Shown: positions 53,135 through 61,936 of the stretch, in pieces
Position numbering within the stretch: position 1 is the first letter of the stretch
Layout of the letters: every line of letters starts with the position of its first letter
Assembly: GCF_018860745.1 (NCBI RefSeq)
Contig: NZ_JAHKPY010000003.1
Location: 1,128,062-1,192,061, forward strand
Direction: 5' to 3'
Source of the DNA: Zobellia uliginosa
GTDB lineage: Bacteria; Bacteroidota; Bacteroidia; Flavobacteriales; Flavobacteriaceae
DNA length: 64,000 nt
Notes under the pieces: generated by a model
The model's input: only the letters and a program-made list of their open reading frames with translations
Told to the model about the DNA's origin: nothing
Database searches by the model: none
Position numbers and translations under genes: made by a program

Positions 53135-56100
53135 ATGCGTTTCAGATTATTTTATATACTTATAATTTCTTTGATATTCCTCTCGTGCAACGATAGTAAT
53201 GATAAAAAACTATTTACAAAATTAGAATCTTCAAATACCGGTATAAAATTTAAAAATATTCTAAAAGAAACCGAACAATTCAACGTCCTTGAATATGGCT
53301 ACTTATATAATGGCGGAGGTGTATCCGTAGGTGATGTTAATAATGATGGTCTTACAGATATTTACTTTACCGGAAACATGGTTGGCAGTAGGCTTTATAT
53401 TAATCAAGGAAATTTTGAATTTAAAGAAATAGCTGAAGAAGCCGGTGTTTTTGCAGAAGGCTTATGGAATACGGGAACTACCATGGCAGATGTAAACGGA
53501 GATGGGTTTTTGGATATCTACGTTTGCCGATCTGCAGCTCCGGATTCCAATAAGAGAAAAAATCAACTTTTTATAAATAATGGTGACTTGACATTTACGG
53601 AAAGTGCATCAAAATACGGCGTGGATAATTCTGGCTACTCCACTCAAGCTTCATTTTTTGATTATGATAAAGACGGAGATTTAGACCTCTATATAATAAA
53701 CCACTCTACCCAAGAATATGCAGGTTTTGGTCAGATTACTGGCTCGTTAAAGAAAAAAAATAACCCCGCCTACTCAGATAAGCTGTACCGAAATGACAAT
53801 GGAAAATTTAAGGATGTTAGTTCTGAATCTGGCCTGGTATCCAATGTTCTGGGCTTTGGGCTAGGTTTGGCGGTTTCCGATATTAATAATGACGGCTGGC
53901 AGGATATCTATATTTCCAATGATTACAATGAACAAGATTACCTTTACATCAATAATCAAAATGGTACATTTTCAGAAAGTCTTGAGAAATATATAGGACA
54001 TACTTCGTTATTTTCAATGGGCTCCGACATAGCCGATATTAACAATGATGGCTTCATGGACATTATGACGTTGGACATGTTACCAGAAGGCAATTACCGT
54101 CAAAAAATGGTTTCGGGTCCTGATAATTATGACAAATACCAACTCTTAGTTAATTCTGGTTTTTACAATCAGACCATGCGTAATATGCTTCAGCTTAACA
54201 ATCAAGGGGAATCGTTTTCAGAAATAGGACAGTTTTCCGGAATATCAAATACAGATTGGAGTTGGGCTACCTTGTTTGCCGATTTGGATAATGATGGTTT
54301 TAAAGATGTATTCATAACCAATGGGTATAAGAGAGACTATACCAATATGGACTTTATAAATTATGCAGTCCAAGCAAAATTAAAGGAAAACAAGACCGGA
54401 AAGCAGACGGCCATTATGGAGCTTTTACAAAATATCCCGGCTACAATAGAAGAAAATTACACTTATAAAAACAATGGGGATTTAACTTTTTCAAAAGTCA
54501 ACTCTGAATGGGGCTTGGACACAAAATCTCTTTCAAACGGTGCAGCTTATGCTGATCTGGATAATGATGGGGATTTAGATTTAATAGTCAATAATATTGA
54601 AGAAGAAGCTTTTGTATATAGAAACAATAGTGAGAAATTCAACGAAAACAATTTCCTCAGAATAAAGTTAACCGGTAGTGGTAAAAATACCTTTGGTTTT
54701 GGTTCAAAAATAATTATTGAAAGTAAAGGTCAAATTTTAGCTCAGGAAGCAATTTCCACAAGGGGTTATCAATCTTCCGTTGATCAAACGCTTGTATTCG
54801 GTTTAGGCGAAAATGACACTATAGATAAACTTACCATTGTATGGCCGGATTTTACAGAACAGACTTTACTAAATGTACCAAGCAATCAGACTTTGAATCT
54901 AAAGCAATCTGACGCTCAATCACCCAACAAGGTTGTTAAAACAGATTCTATTGGTGTTTTAGTTGACATTAGCAATGATAGTTTGATTCCTTTTCAGCAT
55001 AAAGAAAACAACTACATCGATTTTAAAAGCCAACAATTACTACCTCACAAACTTTCTAATCAAGGTCCTAAAATATCAAAAGGAGATATCAATGGAGATG
55101 ATTTAGAAGATTTGTTTATTGGAGGAGCCAAAGGACAAACTGGTCAACTATTTCTACAAAATAAAAAGAGAGATTTCAACATTGGAGAACCATATTTTGA
55201 AAGTGATATAGCTTCTGAAGATACCAACTCATTATTCTTTGATGCAGACAATGACAACGACTTAGATTTATACGTCGTAAGCGGCGGAAATGCATTCAAC
55301 GAAGACTCCAAAGAATTACAGGATAGACTCTATCTAAACCATGGCAATGGTACATTCAAAAAGTCAACTACATCGCTGCCTTCTATGCTTACAAGTGGCT
55401 CCTGTGTTAAAGCCAGTGATTTTGATAATGATGGAGACCTAGACCTTTTTGTAGGTGGTAGATTGGTTCCTGGTAAATATCCAAGTAGCCCAAGAAGTTA
55501 CTTGCTGCAAAATGACGGCAAAGGTAATTTCAAAGATATTACTAAAACTGTGAATTCGGATATAGAGCATATAGGCATGGTTTCAGATGCTATATGGAGT
55601 GATTTTTCTGGCGATGGTATTAACGATTTAATGGTAATTGGGGAATTTATGGCCATTAGAGCTTTTGAGAATACAAACGGGAAACTTATTGAAATCAATA
55701 ATTCTACACTCAGTAATGCAAAAGGTTGGTGGAACAGTATTGAACAAGGCGATTTTGATAATGATGGTGATGTAGATTATATCGTAGGGAATTTTGGTTT
55801 GAACTCCCAACTCAAAGCTTCCGAAAAAGAACCCGTAGCATTATACGTCAAAGATTTTGATAATAATGGTTCTATAGACCCTATTCTAACCTCTTATATA
55901 ATGGGTGAAAGTTATCCCGTTTTTTCTAAGGATGATTTAATTGGGCAGTTAAGTTTTCTAAAAGGAAAATACTTAAACTACGCAGATTATGCCGACCAAA
56001 AAATCACTGATATTTTCTCAAAAGAAGATTTGACCAATGTAGAGGTTTTAGAAGCAACTACTTTTGCTACAAGTTATATAGAAAATTTAGGTAATAATTA

Positions 56101-56434
56101 CTTCAAAATCTCACCTCTCCCCGCCCCTGCTCAATTTGCTCCTATATATGGTATTCTTATAGAAGACCTTAATAATGATGGTAATTTAGATATAATTTTA
56201 GCCGGTAACTTTTTTGGAACACGAGTAAAGTATGGCAGGTATGATGCCAATAAGGGAACTCTTCTCATGGGTAATGGGCGAGGAACCTTTAAAGTTGTAA
56301 ATCAAAAAGAAAGCGATTTAAACCTAAACGGAGAAATCAGAGATATTAAATCTATTCCATTAGCAAACAAAGAGACCTTATTAATTTTCTCTCGCAACAA
56401 TCAAGTTCCTTCAACATATAAAACTAATTTCTAA
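53135..56434 (+). CDS. FG-GAP/VCBS repeat lipoprotein with UnbV/ASPIC domain
   Basis: A 1099-residue surface lipoprotein (lipobox LSC, Cys18). At least ten FG-GAP/VCBS-type blades with calcium-binding D-x-N-x-D-G loops are spread over two blocks (about 55-480 and 640-1080), for example SVGDVNNDGLTDIYF and ASDFDNDGDLDLFVGG, predicting two beta-propellers. Between them, about 500-590, lies an ASPIC/UnbV-type domain (NTFGFGSKIIIESKGQ, RGYQSSVDQTLVFGLG). Such proteins commonly accompany SusCD and may bind glycans or proteins. No catalytic motif is recognised. It is coupled to the next gene by a TAATG overlap. Confidence 0.9.
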   Translation: MRFRLFYILIISLIFLSCNDSNDKKLFTKLESSNTGIKFKNILKETEQFNVLEYGYLYNGGGVSVGDVNNDGLTDIYFTGNMVGSRLYINQGNFEFKEIAEEAGVFAEGLWNTGTTMADVNGDGFLDIYVCRSAAPDSNKRKNQLFINNGDLTFTESASKYGVDNSGYSTQASFFDYDKDGDLDLYIINHSTQEYAGFGQITGSLKKKNNPAYSDKLYRNDNGKFKDVSSESGLVSNVLGFGLGLAVSDINNDGWQDIYISNDYNEQDYLYINNQNGTFSESLEKYIGHTSLFSMGSDIADINNDGFMDIMTLDMLPEGNYRQKMVSGPDNYDKYQLLVNSGFYNQTMRNMLQLNNQGESFSEIGQFSGISNTDWSWATLFADLDNDGFKDVFITNGYKRDYTNMDFINYAVQAKLKENKTGKQTAIMELLQNIPATIEENYTYKNNGDLTFSKVNSEWGLDTKSLSNGAAYADLDNDGDLDLIVNNIEEEAFVYRNNSEKFNENNFLRIKLTGSGKNTFGFGSKIIIESKGQILAQEAISTRGYQSSVDQTLVFGLGENDTIDKLTIVWPDFTEQTLLNVPSNQTLNLKQSDAQSPNKVVKTDSIGVLVDISNDSLIPFQHKENNYIDFKSQQLLPHKLSNQGPKISKGDINGDDLEDLFIGGAKGQTGQLFLQNKKRDFNIGEPYFESDIASEDTNSLFFDADNDNDLDLYVVSGGNAFNEDSKELQDRLYLNHGNGTFKKSTTSLPSMLTSGSCVKASDFDNDGDLDLFVGGRLVPGKYPSSPRSYLLQNDGKGNFKDITKTVNSDIEHIGMVSDAIWSDFSGDGINDLMVIGEFMAIRAFENTNGKLIEINNSTLSNAKGWWNSIEQGDFDNDGDVDYIVGNFGLNSQLKASEKEPVALYVKDFDNNGSIDPILTSYIMGESYPVFSKDDLIGQLSFLKGKYLNYADYADQKITDIFSKEDLTNVEVLEATTFATSYIENLGNNYFKISPLPAPAQFAPIYGILIEDLNNDGNLDIILAGNFFGTRVKYGRYDANKGTLLMGNGRGTFKVVNQKESDLNLNGEIRDIKSIPLANKETLLIFSRNNQVPSTYKTNF

Positions 56435-59400
56435 TGTCAAAACATCTGCAATTGGCCCTGTTGCTATTAGCTGTTGGCCTATCTTTTAATGTGCAATCAC
56501 AATCTATATCAATTAAGGAAGAACTGGTTTCTATAAACACCTATGATTTTGGTGAACCTAACCCCGTTCCTCTATTGGTAGACAACACTAAAATTCATCC
56601 TTATTTTAAGTTTGAAGGATACCAACATAATCCAGAAAAAAAAGAATGGAAAGTAGTAACCTTAGAAAACGATTATATTAAAGTAATGGTTCTCCCAGAA
56701 ATTGGCGGAAAGATTTGGGGAGCTATTGAAAAAAGCACAGGTGAAGAATTCCTTTATAAAAATGAGGTAATAAAATTCAGGAATATAGCTATGAGAGGCC
56801 CTTGGACCTCTGGTGGCATAGAATTTAATTTTGGTATAATTGGTCATCATCCGTCTACGGCAACACCTGTAGATTATATTACCCGCACTAATACAGACGG
56901 TAGTGTCAGTTGTTTTGTTAGTAATGTAGACCTACCATCAAACACAAAATGGACTGTTGAAATTCGCTTGGAAAAGGACAAGGCTTATTTTGAAACGAAT
57001 GCTTCTTGGTACAATGCCTCTCCCCTAACGGAATCCTATTATAATTGGATGACTGGTGCTGCCGTGGCAACCAACGACTTAGAATTTTTTATTCCGGGTA
57101 ATGCGTATGTAGAACATAATGGAAATGCGCATTCTTGGCCTGTTGACCAAGAAGGTCGTGACCTAAGCATGTATAAAAACAATAATTTTGGCCCTGCAAA
57201 ATCATATCACATTGTTGGTGAGTTTAATGATTTCTTTGGAGGTTATTATCATGATAAGGAGTTCGGTTTTGGACAATGGTCTCTTTATGAAGAAATGCCA
57301 GGACAAAAATTATGGCTTTGGGCCTTATCCCGCTCTGGAGGTATTTGGGAAGATTTACTTACGGATACGGATGGGCAATATATTGAATTTCAAGCCGGAA
57401 GGCTTTTTGATCAGTATGAACCATCAGGAGCTAATAACCCAATAAGCCAAGTAGGCTTTGACCCTTATGTAATGGATAAATGGAGTGAAATCTGGTTTCC
57501 ATTTAAGCAAATTGGTGGTATGGTAGATGCCTCGCCAAAAGCAGTGTTAAATGTTGAAACCGTTAATGGAAAAACCGTAATTAGTGTAAACGCACTACAA
57601 GATTTAGAATCTGAAATTCATATTCTAGCTGGACAAGAAACTATTACCGAGAAACTAAATCTAAAACCAATGGAGGTGTTTACAAAAACCATTTCTATTG
57701 CCCCTGACCAAGAAATAGAAGTTTCTATAAATGATACCGAATTATCCTATAGTAGCAATCCGAAAATAAATGATTTAAAAAGACCTTTTAATGCCGATGA
57801 AAACTTGAATATCTCTGAAAGTGAAAAACTACTTTTTGCTGGAATTGAGGCTTTAGAGTTTCGGGAGTTTGAAAAGGCCAATGAACATCTCTCCAAACTA
57901 ATAAGCATCGACCCCTCTAATATAAAGGCATTAGTGAGGTTGGCCGAATTAGAATACAGAAGAAGTAATTATGAACTCGCATTAGAGCATGCAAATACAG
58001 TTCTTAAGATGGACACTTATAATTCAAGCGCAAACTATATGGCAGGTATCGCGTATCGCGCTAAGCATGATACTATAAATGCTTTGGAGTCTTTCGGTTG
58101 GGCGGCTCGTGATATTAAATACAGGTCAGTGGCTTATGCGCAAATGTCTGAAATCTATCTAGCCGATAAAAATTATAACAGAGCGAAGACTTATGCCAAC
58201 AAATCTTTAGATTTTAATACTTACAATCTTAATGCCAGAGAAGTTTTACTCTTATTGAACAGAGCACACAGTAATAAAGATGCTTTTAATGCCGAAAAAA
58301 AACATATTCAGGCTATTGACCCTTTAAACTATTTAGTTACCGTTGAAAACGAATTATCAAACGACAATACTACTGATTTAAAAGCCAACCTTACCATTGA
58401 GAATGAGTTTATAGAAGAGACCTACTTGTCCGTAGCATTACGATTTAAGGAGCTTGGTTTTGATGCAGAAGCATTACTTGCGTTGTCCGCAAATACCGAA
58501 AGCCCTAAAAATCAACTATGGATGGCCTATCTACTAAGAGACTCAAAACCCGATGAAAGTAAGAAAATCTTGAGTAACCTACTTTCGGCCAAAATTGATT
58601 TTGTTTTTCCATATCGTAGAGAAACTATTCCTGTCTTAGAGTGGGCAATAGCACAAAACACAAACTGGAAATTGAAATATTATTTAGCGCAAAACTATTT
58701 AGCAGTTGGTTTAAAAGATAAGGGGATTACTATTCTGAAAGAGTTAAAAAATGAACCAGATTCAGATATTTTTTATCGATTTAGAGCGAAATTGAATTTG
58801 GCCAATCCAAATAATTTCTCATCTAATTTTGCTGCTGAAGATTTACAAAAAGCACTAGACCTAAAACCAAATGATTGGAAAATATGGGAAGAAAACATAC
58901 TTGTAAATCAAGAGCTTGGCGATGATAAAAAGGCCTACTCCCTTTCAAAAAAAGCATTAAAAAAATATCCCGGAAATTATAATATAGGTTTAGCACATGC
59001 CAAGTCTCTCTTAAACCTAGAACGTTATGAACAGGTTTCAAATGTTCTTGAAAACATAGAGGTTCTTCCTTTTGAACATGCCAGCGAGAGTAGAAAAATA
59101 TATGAAAAAGCCTACGTAAGAACAGCTATGCAAGAGATTGAGAAAAAGAATTACTCAAAAGCACTTTCTGTCCTGGACAAAGCAAAACAATGGCCAGAAA
59201 ATATTGGTGTCGGAAAACCATACACTCCTGATGAAAGAATAAGCGATTATCTAATCGCCATAGCCCTAGACAAAACTGGTAAGCAAAAAGAGAGTAAGGA
59301 CGCATTTGAATCTATTATATACTATACCAAAGAGCACTCTGGTAACAATAGTACAAACCACATACTTGGTTTATTAGCAGCTAAAAAGATTGGAGAAGAT

Positions 59401-59565
59401 ACAAAGCCGATTGAGGAACAATTAAACGCAACATCAAACCATATAAAGACTCAAATGGCATTGGCTATTTTTAATGAAGATGTAAAAGTTACTGCGGAAC
59501 TCAACGAAAAAGTCAAGTTACCTGAGGAAGAATTAAAATTCCTAAAATCACTAAAAGATTTATAA
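56434..59565 (+). CDS. DUF5107 and TPR-repeat exported protein
   Basis: A 1043-residue protein with a signal peptide (LALLLLAVGLSFNVQSQ, residues 6-22). Residues 35-330 match DUF5107, whose opening VMVLPEIGGKIWGAIEKSTG resembles the start of galactose-mutarotase-like folds. From about 460 to the end there are at least twelve TPR-like helical pairs (for example ALVRLAELEYRRSNYELALE). The combination suggests a sugar-binding or sugar-acting head on a protein-protein scaffold. The start overlaps the FG-GAP gene stop by one base, so both should be made together and may form a complex. No experimental function is known to me. Confidence 0.87.
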   Translation: MSKHLQLALLLLAVGLSFNVQSQSISIKEELVSINTYDFGEPNPVPLLVDNTKIHPYFKFEGYQHNPEKKEWKVVTLENDYIKVMVLPEIGGKIWGAIEKSTGEEFLYKNEVIKFRNIAMRGPWTSGGIEFNFGIIGHHPSTATPVDYITRTNTDGSVSCFVSNVDLPSNTKWTVEIRLEKDKAYFETNASWYNASPLTESYYNWMTGAAVATNDLEFFIPGNAYVEHNGNAHSWPVDQEGRDLSMYKNNNFGPAKSYHIVGEFNDFFGGYYHDKEFGFGQWSLYEEMPGQKLWLWALSRSGGIWEDLLTDTDGQYIEFQAGRLFDQYEPSGANNPISQVGFDPYVMDKWSEIWFPFKQIGGMVDASPKAVLNVETVNGKTVISVNALQDLESEIHILAGQETITEKLNLKPMEVFTKTISIAPDQEIEVSINDTELSYSSNPKINDLKRPFNADENLNISESEKLLFAGIEALEFREFEKANEHLSKLISIDPSNIKALVRLAELEYRRSNYELALEHANTVLKMDTYNSSANYMAGIAYRAKHDTINALESFGWAARDIKYRSVAYAQMSEIYLADKNYNRAKTYANKSLDFNTYNLNAREVLLLLNRAHSNKDAFNAEKKHIQAIDPLNYLVTVENELSNDNTTDLKANLTIENEFIEETYLSVALRFKELGFDAEALLALSANTESPKNQLWMAYLLRDSKPDESKKILSNLLSAKIDFVFPYRRETIPVLEWAIAQNTNWKLKYYLAQNYLAVGLKDKGITILKELKNEPDSDIFYRFRAKLNLANPNNFSSNFAAEDLQKALDLKPNDWKIWEENILVNQELGDDKKAYSLSKKALKKYPGNYNIGLAHAKSLLNLERYEQVSNVLENIEVLPFEHASESRKIYEKAYVRTAMQEIEKKNYSKALSVLDKAKQWPENIGVGKPYTPDERISDYLIAIALDKTGKQKESKDAFESIIYYTKEHSGNNSTNHILGLLAAKKIGEDTKPIEEQLNATSNHIKTQMALAIFNEDVKVTAELNEKVKLPEEELKFLKSLKDL

Positions 59566-59567
59566 AT

Positions 59568-59601
59568 AAAAAAGCCCTGATTTGACAATCAGGGCTTTTT
59601 T
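59568..59601. terminator. bidirectional terminator between converging genes
   Basis: A perfect 14-bp stem (59568-59581 with 59588-59601) with a 6-base loop, A6 on one side and T6 on the other. It serves the DUF5107-TPR gene (plus) and the DUF2911 gene (minus). Confidence 0.92.
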
Positions 59602-59617
59602 ATAAAACGAGAGCTGC

Positions 59618-60466
59618 TTATTTAGCACTCCACTCTGCTATAGACTCCGAATTCATTTTAATGTAATCATCGTTACCGGCTTCTTTTGCTTTTTCTAAAG
59701 ATTTTTTAGCCGTTTTAATCGCTGCTTTTTTATCTCCAGATTTTGCTTGGATAAGCGATTGCTGACGCAATTGCCAGAAAGCAGGCTCTTCAGTCATAGA
59801 CATCGCTTTATCCATCCACTCAGATGCTTTCGCAATATCTTTGTCTTCACTAGAAAAATATACTGCAGCTGCATAATAGTCATCAGCTTTTGGACTATCT
59901 GCCATTACCTTATCAATATCGGCCATGACGTTTGCATCTGTAGGCACTTCAAAAGGAACGGCTACATAACTTTTTTCCCACATCATACCTAAATTTGCTC
60001 CTCCACTGGTCATATCATCAATAGTGATAGTAAAAGCTTCGATATTAACCGGTAAAGCATAAACCTCAGAAGTAGCTTTGGCTACAACCTTACTATCGTC
60101 CCATTCTTTAGGTGTTCCTCCTCCGTCAACATCAGTATAAAAGAAAATTTCCCAAGAAGTAGCTCCTGGTTTAGTGAAAATAGAATACGTACCGGCCTTT
60201 ACATCTTGACCTGCAATTTTAACGTCATCGCTAAACGATATTTTTGTGTAAGCATTAGCTCCCGTTCTCCATAATTTACCAAATGGGACTAGCTCTCCAA
60301 AAATTGTTCTACCTCGCATAGAAGGTCGTGAATAGTCTACGGTCACATCTGTTAGTCCTACGGTCTGTTGTAACTTAGAAGATGGACTGGGGGCTGGTGT
60401 GCTAATTTGAGCCTGTATAGATACAGTAGCAAATACGGCAGTCGCTAGAAGTAATAATTTTTTCAT
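59618..60466 (-). CDS. DUF2911 domain exported protein
   Basis: A 282-residue protein with a signal peptide (KKLLLLATAVFATVSIQAQ). The frame extends 35 codons further upstream but the internal ATG at 60466 starts the signal peptide, and a -7 box lies in the extension. DUF2911 covers about residues 25-165 (VDYSRPSMRGRTIFG, LWRTGANAYTKISF, AGTYSIFTKPG). The C-terminal 110 residues are helical and TPR-like, with Lys- and Ala-rich repeats. No function is established. It is monocistronic, ending at the shared terminator. Confidence 0.88.
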   Translation of the reverse strand: MKKLLLLATAVFATVSIQAQISTPAPSPSSKLQQTVGLTDVTVDYSRPSMRGRTIFGELVPFGKLWRTGANAYTKISFSDDVKIAGQDVKAGTYSIFTKPGATSWEIFFYTDVDGGGTPKEWDDSKVVAKATSEVYALPVNIEAFTITIDDMTSGGANLGMMWEKSYVAVPFEVPTDANVMADIDKVMADSPKADDYYAAAVYFSSEDKDIAKASEWMDKAMSMTEEPAFWQLRQQSLIQAKSGDKKAAIKTAKKSLEKAKEAGNDDYIKMNSESIAEWSAK

Positions 60467-60489
60467 TGTAATTGATTTATTAGTTTTCA

Positions 60490-60497
60490 CAAAACTA
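60490..60497 (-). promoter_or_regulatory. -7 box (TAGTTTTG) of the DUF2911 gene
   Basis: A perfect TAnnTTTG match on the minus strand, 23 bases before the ATG at 60466. It supports that internal start over the longer frame. No -33 TTG is seen. Confidence 0.4.
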
Positions 60498-60719
60498 AAT
60501 ATAAACCTTTCCTTATTTGTTAATGAAATCTTAAATAAGACTTTTGTTGAGAGAAACAAGATTGAATTCATTTTTGTATTTAGCTATTTAAGAAGTGGTA
60601 ATGACGGACGTTACAAAATCGAATAAAGCATAAATTTTCATTTTAAATTTAAAACCTTAAAATTAGCATTAAGATTATTTTGTTTATTAATAAAGACAAT
60701 AACTTAAACAAAATGTTTT

Positions 60720-60727
60720 TACATTTG
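60720..60727 (+). promoter_or_regulatory. -7 box (TACATTTG) abutting the SRPBCC start
   Basis: A perfect TAnnTTTG match ends 4 bases before the ATG at 60732, which predicts a leaderless transcript for the SRPBCC-SDR-photolyase operon. No TTG is found at 17-23 bases. Confidence 0.4.
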
Positions 60728-60731
60728 TAAT

Positions 60732-61229
60732 ATGAAATTATATCAACTACATTCTAAACAATCCTTTCCTATTAGCACAGAGGTGGCTTGGCGCTTTTTA
60801 TCCGACCCGAATAACTTAAAGGAAATCACCCCAAAGCATATGGGTTTTAAAATTCTTTCAGGTGATGACCGTGCAATGTTCCCAGGTCAGATTATACAGT
60901 ATACCGTTTCTCCATTTCCTGGCTACACTACCAAATGGGTAACTGAAATAACGCATGTAAAGGAGGGCGAGTATTTTGTGGATGAGCAACGTTTTGGACC
61001 CTACGCGCTATGGCACCATAAACATTTTATAAAACCGGTAAATGGCGGGGTTGAGATGGAAGATATAATCGATTACAAAATTCCATTTGGTATTTTGGGT
61101 CAACTGGCGCATCCATTACTAGTAAAAAAACAGTTGAAGCAAATTTTTTCCTTTAGGGAACAAAAACTGATAGAACGCTTTGGGGTATTGGAGAACAGTA
61201 AGAAAGAACTTCATTTTAATTCATTCTAG
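60732..61229 (+). CDS. SRPBCC-fold (ligand-binding START-like) protein
   Basis: A 165-residue soluble protein with the polyketide cyclase/SRPBCC pattern: an N-terminal strand QSFPISTEVAWRFLSDPNNL (residues 10-29), then ITPKHMGFKIL, FVDEQRFGPYALWHHKHFI and a long C-terminal helix (PLLVKKQLKQIFSFREQKL). These helix-grip proteins hold hydrophobic ligands in a cavity. In flavobacteria and other bacteria they are often found beside photolyase and SDR genes, as here. The ligand is unknown. It is the first gene of the three-gene operon, 11 bases before the SDR. Confidence 0.87.
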   Translation: MKLYQLHSKQSFPISTEVAWRFLSDPNNLKEITPKHMGFKILSGDDRAMFPGQIIQYTVSPFPGYTTKWVTEITHVKEGEYFVDEQRFGPYALWHHKHFIKPVNGGVEMEDIIDYKIPFGILGQLAHPLLVKKQLKQIFSFREQKLIERFGVLENSKKELHFNSF

Positions 61230-61240
61230 AAAATATCAAC

Positions 61241-61933
61241 ATGAAGAAAAATATACTTTTAATTGGCGGGTCTTATGGAATAGGACTTGAAATAACAAAA
61301 CAACTTGTGGAAGAATATGAGGTGTATGTAGCCTCAAGAACGTCCGAGGGATTAGACGGAACCAGTATAACCCACATTCCTTTTGACGCAAATACTGATA
61401 CCCTTGATGTATCTGATTTACCAGATGAACTTCATGGTTTTGCGTACTGCCCCGGATCTATAAATCTAAAACCGTTTAAAATGATGTCAATAGATACTTT
61501 TGAAGCGGATATGCAGTTGAATTTTTTCAGTATGGTTAAGGTTATAAAAGAAATTATACCTATAATGACCAAAGGCAGTGCCATGGTACTTTTTAGTACG
61601 GTAGCAGTTGGTTCCGGTATGCCTTTCCATACTAGTGTAGCGGCTGCAAAAGGTGCTGTTGAAGGTTTTTCGAAATCACTGGCAGCGGAATACGCACCTA
61701 ACATAAGGGTAAATGTCATTGCTCCCTCGTTGGTAAATACGCCATTGGCCAAACGGTTGTTGAGCAATGACAAGAAAATAGAAATGATGTCTCAGAGACA
61801 TCCCCTCAAACGTGTGGGTGAAGTTGAAGATATTGCCAATACTGCCGTATTTTTACTCGGTGAAAAAAGTTCTTGGATCACAGGTCAAATCATAGGTGTT
61901 GACGGCGGAATGTCCACTTTAAATTTAAGTTAG
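61241..61933 (+). CDS. short-chain dehydrogenase/reductase-like protein lacking catalytic Tyr
   Basis: A 230-residue Rossmann protein. The nucleotide-binding loop GGSYGIGLE (residues 8-16) is intact, as are the Ser near 119 (LFSTVAVG), the catalytic-position Lys137, and the C-terminal IIGVDGGMS. The YxxxK motif reads VAAAK: the Tyr position (133) is Val. Members without this Tyr may not be ordinary reductases. It lies between the SRPBCC gene and the photolyase gene, 3 bases before the latter, and so is probably linked to light response or DNA repair. Confidence 0.88.
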   Translation: MKKNILLIGGSYGIGLEITKQLVEEYEVYVASRTSEGLDGTSITHIPFDANTDTLDVSDLPDELHGFAYCPGSINLKPFKMMSIDTFEADMQLNFFSMVKVIKEIIPIMTKGSAMVLFSTVAVGSGMPFHTSVAAAKGAVEGFSKSLAAEYAPNIRVNVIAPSLVNTPLAKRLLSNDKKIEMMSQRHPLKRVGEVEDIANTAVFLLGEKSSWITGQIIGVDGGMSTLNLS

Positions 61934-61936
61934 TTT

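Noticed and set aside
60467-60571. Upstream start for the DUF2911 gene
   Set aside because: The extension contains a -7 box, and a normal signal peptide starts at the internal ATG.
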